In this document: in pieces, positions 6,582 through 10,448 of the stretch
Layout of the letters: the number at the start of each line of letters is the position of its first letter
Numbering within the stretch: the stretch's first letter is position 1
NCBI GenBank assembly: GCA_027024625.1
Contig: JALVRY010000378.1
Span: forward strand, 1-10,448
DNA length: 10,448 nucleotides
Source: Thiotrichaceae bacterium
GTDB lineage: Bacteria > Pseudomonadota > Gammaproteobacteria > Thiotrichales > Thiotrichaceae
Direction: 5' to 3'
Notes under the pieces: generated by a model
Databases searched by the model: none
The model's input: only the letters and a program-made list of their open reading frames with translations
Told to the model about the DNA's origin: nothing
Program-made: the position numbers and the translations under genes

Positions 6582-6593
6582 GATTTGTTCTAC

Positions 6594-6971
6594 CTAGTTT
6601 TTCTTTTGAAAATCTTCAATTGCTGCTTTGATTGCATCTTCTGCCAATACAGAACAGTGAATTTTTACTGGCGGTAATTCCAACTCTTCTGCAATTTCAG
6701 AATTTTTAATCTGACTAGCTTCTTCCAAGCTTTTGCCTTGAACCCATTCAGTTAATAAGCTTGATGATGCAATCGCAGAACCACAACCATAAGTTTTGAA
6801 TTTAGCATCTTCGATAATACCATCATCATTCACTTGGATTTGTAGTTTCATTACGTCACCACATGCAGGAGCACCTACCATACCGGTTCCTACATTCGAT
6901 GCTTTATCGTCTAACTTTCCAACATTGCGTGGATTCTCATAATGATCAATTACTTTTTCGCCGTATGCCAT
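6594..6971 (-). CDS. iscU: IscU, Fe-S cluster scaffold
   Basis: This 125-residue scaffold has all the diagnostic residues: C37 and D39 in GAPACGDV, C63 in YGCGSAIASS, H105 and C106 in KIHCSVLAEDA. The HscA recognition motif LPPVK is at 99-103. Clusters are built on C37, C63 and C106 from sulfur delivered by IscS, with reduction by Fdx. The presence of Asp39 and the lack of the extra insertion typical of SufU fit the ISC type. An AAGGAA seven bases upstream is a good ribosome binding site; iscS ends 12 bases before the start. Confidence 0.97.
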   Translation of the reverse strand: MAYGEKVIDHYENPRNVGKLDDKASNVGTGMVGAPACGDVMKLQIQVNDDGIIEDAKFKTYGCGSAIASSSLLTEWVQGKSLEEASQIKNSEIAEELELPPVKIHCSVLAEDAIKAAIEDFQKKN

Positions 6972-6983
6972 GATTATTTCCTT

Positions 6984-8204
6984 TTAGTGTGCTGCCCACT
7001 GAACTGAATCCAGATCAATGCCATCTTTATACATATCCCACAGTGGAGAGAGATCACGCAGTTTTTCTACTGCGAATCGAATTTGTTCAATTGCCAAGTC
7101 AACATCTGCTTCTGTTGTAAAACGTCCCATTGATAAACGTAATGAACTGTGAGCCAACTCATCATTACGACCTAATGCACGTAAAACATAGCTTGGTTCT
7201 AAACTTGCCGAGGTACAAGCTGATCCTGATGATACTGCTAAATCTTTCATCGACATCATGAGGCTTTCACCTTCAACAAAGTTAAAGCTGATATTTAAGT
7301 TGCCTGCAACACGTTGATCTAAACTACCATTAACATAAACTTCTTCCATATCTGCAAAACCAGCTAAGAAGCGTTCACGTAAAGCCAACAAACGCTTATT
7401 TTCTTCTGCCATTTCTTCTTTTGCGATACGGAACGCTTCACCCATACCTACACATTGATGGGTTGCTAACGTACCAGAACGCATTCCTCGCTCATGGCCA
7501 CCGCCATGCATTTGTGCTTCTATACGCACACGCGGTTTACGTTGCACGTATAATGCTCCCACACCTTTTGGGCCATAGATTTTATGTGCAGAAAAACTCA
7601 TCAAGTCAACTTTTAACTCTGCTAAATCAATATCAATTTTACCTGCACTTTGTGCCGCATCGACGTGGAAAATAATTTTATTTTCACGACAAATCTCACC
7701 AATTGCTGCAATATCTTGTACCACACCAATTTCGTTATTAACGTGCATAATCGACACAACGGTTGTGTCTTCACGAATCGCGTCTCTAAACTTAGCCAGA
7801 TCTAATAAACCATTAGGCTCAGGATCAAGATATGTAACTTCATAACCTTCTCTCTCAAGCTGGCGACAAGAATCGAGTACCGCCTTATGCTCAGTCTTCA
7901 TGGTAATTATGTGTTTACCACGACGTTGGTTAAAGTGAGCTGCACCCTTAATTGCTAAATTATCAGATTCAGTCGCCCCACTCGTCCAAACAATCTCTTT
8001 AGGATTTGCATTCACTAATGCCGCAACATTGGCACGGGCTTCTTCTACAAGCTTATCTGCATCCCAGCCAAACTGGTGACTACGTGATGCAGGGTTGCCA
8101 AACACGCCATCCATCGTTAAGCATTTACACATTTCTTCCGCTACACGAGGATCAACAGGCGTTGATGCAGAGTAATCGAGATATACAAGAGCATTATCAC
8201 TCAT
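6984..8204 (-). CDS. iscS: IscS, cysteine desulfurase (PLP enzyme, group I)
   Basis: This 406-residue enzyme converts cysteine to alanine and a protein-bound persulfide for IscU, and in E. coli also for tRNA thiolation. Recognisable parts are [18 protein letters not shown] near the N-terminus, [13 protein letters not shown], the histidine in [17 protein letters not shown] (PLP aspartate), [12 protein letters not shown] (PLP-binding lysine), and the catalytic loop [17 protein letters not shown] with its active-site cysteine. The C-terminus ends LDSVQWAAH, close to the E. coli IscS tail (I recall IEWAHH) that contacts IscU. The ATG overlaps the iscR stop as ATGA, with AAGGA upstream inside iscR, so translation is coupled to iscR. 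Confidence 0.97.
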   Translation of the reverse strand: MSDNALVYLDYSASTPVDPRVAEEMCKCLTMDGVFGNPASRSHQFGWDADKLVEEARANVAALVNANPKEIVWTSGATESDNLAIKGAAHFNQRRGKHIITMKTEHKAVLDSCRQLEREGYEVTYLDPEPNGLLDLAKFRDAIREDTTVVSIMHVNNEIGVVQDIAAIGEICRENKIIFHVDAAQSAGKIDIDLAELKVDLMSFSAHKIYGPKGVGALYVQRKPRVRIEAQMHGGGHERGMRSGTLATHQCVGMGEAFRIAKEEMAEENKRLLALRERFLAGFADMEEVYVNGSLDQRVAGNLNISFNFVEGESLMMSMKDLAVSSGSACTSASLEPSYVLRALGRNDELAHSSLRLSMGRFTTEADVDLAIEQIRFAVEKLRDLSPLWDMYKDGIDLDSVQWAAH

Positions 8205-8683
8205 GATTTAGATTCCTTAGACTTTAACAATTTTTCATCAATAGGGTATTCATCTGGAGAAAGACATTTGTCTTTCATTGATATAGATCGCTGCTTCATA
8301 TCTTCCAACGAAATGCCTGATAGGAAAATGCGTATTTGTTCACTCAAATCCATCCACAAATCATGTGATAAACAAGGGCGACCACCTTCACAATCACCTG
8401 AACCACCACAACGTGTGGCATCTACATTTTCGTCAACGGCAGATATAATATTTGCAATGACTATATCTTTGGGGTCACCTTTTAGGCGATAGCCACCACC
8501 AGGTCCACGCATACTAAGAACTAAATCTGACTTTCTTAACTTAGAGAATAATTGCTCAAGATAGGAAAGTGATATATCCTGCCTCGCAGAAATATCGGCA
8601 AGCGATACTGGAGTCTCCTCATCGTGCATCGCAAGATCTAGCATTGCTGTTACTGCATAGCGACCTTTTGTTGTTAGTTTCAT
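8201..8683 (-). CDS. iscR: IscR, [2Fe-2S]-sensing Rrf2-family repressor
   Basis: This 160-residue Rrf2 regulator begins [18 protein letters not shown]. Its winged helix-turn-helix contains [14 protein letters not shown] and RGPGGGYRL. The cluster ligands C92, C98, C104 and H107 sit exactly where E. coli IscR has them. Holo-IscR binds type 1 sites and represses its own operon; apo-IscR acts on type 2 sites. A near-perfect type 1 site lies over the promoter upstream (8787-8811), so autoregulation is well supported. The start is fixed by GGAG (8689-8692) and by family alignment. The stop overlaps iscS by four bases. Confidence 0.97.
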   Translation of the reverse strand: MKLTTKGRYAVTAMLDLAMHDEETPVSLADISARQDISLSYLEQLFSKLRKSDLVLSMRGPGGGYRLKGDPKDIVIANIISAVDENVDATRCGGSGDCEGGRPCLSHDLWMDLSEQIRIFLSGISLEDMKQRSISMKDKCLSPDEYPIDEKLLKSKESKS

Positions 8684-8727
8684 AGCATCTCCGTAGCGTA
8701 AAGGAAGCCTCAGCTTGCTCTAACCCG

Positions 8728-8744
8728 CTCCTGATTCACAGGAG
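8728..8744 (-). other. Short hairpin in the iscR leader
   Basis: CTCCTG and CAGGAG are perfect six-base arms around a five-base loop, in the roughly 90-base leader of the isc transcript. Other short pairings in the leader (TTCAG/CTGAA nearby) could compete with it. It has no T-run and so is not an intrinsic terminator. Function unknown. Confidence 0.4.
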
Positions 8745-8778
8745 TTCAGCCAGAATTAATCTGAAGTTCTTAAAGGCG

Positions 8779-8807
8779 ATAGTGCAATACCCGACTATTT
8801 TAGTCAA
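8779..8807 (-). promoter_or_regulatory. isc operon promoter
   Basis: On the minus strand a -35 TTGACT (8802-8807) is followed after exactly 17 bases by CACTAT (8779-8784) as the -10. The -35 is close to consensus; the -10 is poor (three of six), consistent with a regulated promoter. The predicted start is near 8772, giving a leader of about 90 bases before iscR. The IscR site overlaps the -35 and most of the spacer, the expected geometry for repression. Confidence 0.7.
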
Positions 8808-8811
8808 GTAT
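8787..8811 (-). promoter_or_regulatory. Type 1 IscR binding site over the isc promoter
   Basis: On the plus strand the 25 bases start ATACCCGACT, have the AT centre ATTTT, and end AGTCAAGTAT. Compared with the E. coli type 1 consensus as I remember it (ATASYYGACTRWWWYAGTCRRSTAT), every position fits. It overlaps the -35 of the isc promoter. Together with the intact cluster ligands in IscR, this strongly supports Fe-S-dependent autorepression. Confidence 0.92.
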
Positions 8812-8856
8812 TATTATTAGTTAATTCTAATATGATGAAACTTTATAAATTTTTGA

Positions 8857-8882
8857 GATCTTTCATGTAAAGATCCCTTTTT
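8857..8882 (+). terminator. Intrinsic-terminator-like hairpin upstream of the GST gene
   Basis: GATCTTT (8857-8863) and AAAGATC (8869-8875) are perfect arms around CATGT, followed by CC and five T on the plus strand. No plus-strand gene precedes it: it sits between the divergent isc promoter and the GST gene. It could stop stray rightward transcription or be part of a leader. The rest of 8684-8969 holds the isc control region and no gene I can support. Confidence 0.45.
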
Positions 8883-8928
8883 GTATTAGCTGTATTCATG
8901 GCTTCAACACGGATAACAAAGAATACGC

Positions 8929-8934
8929 TAAAAT
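8929..8934 (+). promoter_or_regulatory. Possible -10 hexamer for the GST gene
   Basis: TAAAAT (five of six consensus bases) ends 35 bases before the ATG at 8970. No convincing -35 stands at 16-18 bases; TTCAAC is 20 bases away. The predicted leader would be short, about 30 bases. Weak inference. Confidence 0.3.
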
Positions 8935-8969
8935 AGCCCCCATACATCAACTCACGGACACGAGAAATC

Positions 8970-9623
8970 ATGAGTAAACCACGTTTAATTAGTTTTAAAA
9001 TTTGCCCCTTTGCACAACGCAGTGTATTACTACTGAAAGAAAAAAATGTTGATTTTGATTTAGAGTTTATCAACCCAGAGGAACCTCCCCTCTGGTTTAC
9101 TGAGCTTTCCCCCACTGGCAAAGTCCCTGTATTGGACGTAAACGGCACGGCAGTATTTGAGTCTGCGGTTATTGCTGAATACTTAGATGAAACCAACCCG
9201 CCATCAATCCACCCTAGCGACCCTCTACAGAAAGCGACTAACCGAGCATGGGTGGAATACACCAGTGATATTTATGTTTCCATCTTCAAAAGCATTATGG
9301 CAAAAGAAGAAGCTGGGTTAAAAACGGTGCAAGCCGAATTAGAAGATCAACTCGGCGGGCTAGATGATGTCGCCAACAATACACCTTTCTTTAATGGTGA
9401 AAATTTCTCGATGGTTGATATTGCTGCCGCACCTATTGCCGTGCGTTTAGACATCCTAAAAAATGTCACAGGCTACGATGCCTTAGTGGATTGTCCTAAC
9501 TTACGAACATGGTTTGCTAATCTACTCGCTCGCGAAACCGTGCAAGCTTCTTATGTACCGGACTTAAAAGATATTCTTACAGGGCGAATGAAAAGCAATG
9601 AAAGTGCTATTTTAAAAATATAG
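8970..9623 (+). CDS. Glutathione S-transferase family protein with N-terminal Cys-Pro motif
   Basis: This 217-residue cytosolic protein has the two-domain GST fold. The thioredoxin-like N-terminal domain shows CPFAQR (12-17), TGKVPVL (49-55, with the cis-proline at 53) and ES (64-65), which binds the gamma-glutamyl part of glutathione. The helical C-terminal domain contains NTPFFNGENFSMVDIAAAP (137-155), with the S147/D150 N-capping box. A cysteine in the active position, not Tyr or Ser, points to an omega-like or glutaredoxin-like class that does reduction or deglutathionylation rather than conjugation. It could also be loosely SspA-like, but the Cys-Pro motif argues against true SspA. It is divergent from iscR; whether IscR affects it is unknown. 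GAGA is the only weak ribosome binding site. Substrate not predictable. Confidence 0.88.
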   Translation: MSKPRLISFKICPFAQRSVLLLKEKNVDFDLEFINPEEPPLWFTELSPTGKVPVLDVNGTAVFESAVIAEYLDETNPPSIHPSDPLQKATNRAWVEYTSDIYVSIFKSIMAKEEAGLKTVQAELEDQLGGLDDVANNTPFFNGENFSMVDIAAAPIAVRLDILKNVTGYDALVDCPNLRTWFANLLARETVQASYVPDLKDILTGRMKSNESAILKI

Positions 9624-9625
9624 AT

Positions 9626-9656
9626 ACTTTGCAACATAGAGAACACAAAGTTTTTT
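9626..9656 (+). terminator. Possible weak intrinsic terminator after the GST gene
   Basis: ACTTTG (9626-9631) can pair with CAAAGT (9646-9651) around 14 bases and is followed directly by T residues (TTTTTT at 9651-9656, the first shared with the stem). The stem is short and AT-rich, and it is mutually exclusive with the longer inverted repeat starting at 9633. Confidence 0.35.
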
Positions 9657-9701
9657 AAGTGGGAGTGCATAAATCCACGCTTTCTTCGTGTTCTCTATGT
9701 T
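9633..9701. repeat. Long inverted repeat between the GST gene and uvrC
   Basis: AACATAGAGAACAC (9633-9646) and GTGTTCTCTATGTT (9688-9701) are perfect 14-base inverted arms. After one mismatch the pairing continues three more bases (AAG/CTT). The 41 bases between the arms include a small GTGG/CCAC pairing. Neither strand has a T-run after the long stem, so it is not a standard terminator. It could be a palindromic intergenic repeat or a miniature element, or a strong hairpin in the uvrC leader. Confidence 0.7.
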
Positions 9702-9731
9702 AAAACCTAATATGCCTGATCCACATACTAA

Positions 9732-10448
9732 ATGTCCCAACAAGCAGAATTCAATAGCAGTGCTTTTTTAAAAAATGTTCCACATAAGCCCGGCGTATAT
9801 CGCATGATCGGTGTGCGTGATGAAGTATTGTATGTGGGTAAAGCTAAAGATTTACGCAATCGATTAGGCAGTTATTTTACAGGCAAGCTGGTTAATTCTC
9901 GAATTTGGTCGATGGTTAATCAAATTGTTGATGTGCAGATTACGCTCACAGCAACAGAAGCAGAAGCATTGCTATTAGAAAGCAACCTGATTAAAAAGCA
10001 CAAAACTCGCTACAATGTTTTATTACGCGATGATAAAAGCTACCCCTATATTTACGTTTCTAGCAAACACAAATATCCCAAAGTTGGTTTTCATCGAGGA
10101 GCTAGACGAGGCAATGGCGAGTATTTTGGCCCTTACCCCAGTGCTGGTGCTGTACGAGAGACATTAAATTTATTACAAAAACTATTCAAAGTTCGTCAAT
10201 GTGAAAATAGCTATTTTGCTAATCGTTCACGCCCTTGTTTGCAGTATCAAATCAAACGCTGCACTGCTCCGTGTACCGAAGAAATCTCGCCTGAAGATTA
10301 TAAAAAGACAGTGCAACACACGGTTGCTTTTTTACAGGGAAAAAGTCAACAGGTCATTGATGATTCTGTAAAGCAGATGGAATTAGCGTCAGAAGAGTTA
10401 CGCTTTGAAGAAGCTGCGGAATACCGTGATTTAATCGAAAAACTTCGA
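9732..10448 (+). CDS. uvrC: UvrC, excinuclease ABC subunit C (3' end outside window)
   Basis: The first 239 codons are present; the family is about 600 residues, so roughly 60 percent lies beyond the right edge. The GIY-YIG nuclease domain, which makes the 3' incision in nucleotide excision repair, shows GVY (21-23), YVGKAKDLRNR (34-44, with R42) and the catalytic glutamate in ALLLESNLIK (E83). The cysteine region has C157, C169, C177 and C181, the same spacing (12, 8, 4) as the four cysteines reported to bind a 4Fe-4S cluster in E. coli UvrC. The UVR motif that contacts UvrB begins near 222 (ELRFEEAAEYRDLIEKLR). No Shine-Dalgarno is visible before the ATG; it may be read as a weak start or coupled to an upstream leader. 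Confidence 0.96.
   Translation, partial: MSQQAEFNSSAFLKNVPHKPGVYRMIGVRDEVLYVGKAKDLRNRLGSYFTGKLVNSRIWSMVNQIVDVQITLTATEAEALLLESNLIKKHKTRYNVLLRDDKSYPYIYVSSKHKYPKVGFHRGARRGNGEYFGPYPSAGAVRETLNLLQKLFKVRQCENSYFANRSRPCLQYQIKRCTAPCTEEISPEDYKKTVQHTVAFLQGKSQQVIDDSVKQMELASEELRFEEAAEYRDLIEKLR

Noticed and set aside
8843..9262. Minus-strand reading frame of 139 codons opposite the GST gene
   Set aside because: It lies antisense to a clear GST family gene and has no recognisable protein features.

Overview
This window is a chromosomal segment of a moderately AT-rich gammaproteobacterium. Two things point to that class: a complete isc operon in the classical order iscR-iscS-iscU-iscA-hscB-hscA-fdx-iscX, and an HscA whose first ten residues match the E. 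coli protein as I recall it. No ribosomal RNA, tRNA, transposase or phage gene is visible, so genus and species cannot be read from here.

Layout. 1-1044 (minus) is the 5' part of a secreted or membrane-anchored protein made of Ala/Gly/Asp-rich 25-residue repeats; it runs off the left edge. 1238-1474 (minus) is a small two-helix membrane protein of unknown function. 1825-3059 (plus) is a two-gene unit: an Aer-like, probably FAD-binding, stand-alone PAS protein, then a PhnD-like periplasmic-binding-protein fold with no signal peptide, joined by a TAATG overlap. The unit has a strong ribosome binding site and an operator-like dyad at its promoter. 3060-3158 is a convergent intergenic spacer with two stem-loops. 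3159-8683 (minus) is the iron-sulfur cluster assembly operon, preceded by a sigma70-type promoter overlapped by a textbook type 1 IscR site at 8787-8811. 8970-9623 (plus, divergent from iscR) encodes a glutathione S-transferase family protein with an N-terminal Cys-Pro motif. 9624-9731 contains a long imperfect inverted repeat. 9732-10448 (plus) is the 5' part of uvrC, cut by the right edge.

How the genes work together. IscS supplies sulfur, IscU is the scaffold, Fdx supplies electrons, HscB/HscA move the cluster off IscU through its LPPVK motif, IscA acts as a carrier, IscX modulates IscS, and IscR senses cluster sufficiency and represses the operon. All diagnostic ligand residues of these proteins are present, so the operon should be functional. 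UvrC carries the four cysteines reported to hold a 4Fe-4S cluster in E. coli UvrC, so it may be a client.

The least explained part is the PAS plus cytoplasmic PhnD-like pair. It looks like a compact redox/ligand sensing module without an obvious output domain, and it is the best candidate here for an undescribed system. The repeat protein, the structured hscB-hscA spacer and the inverted repeat before uvrC are secondary items of interest.
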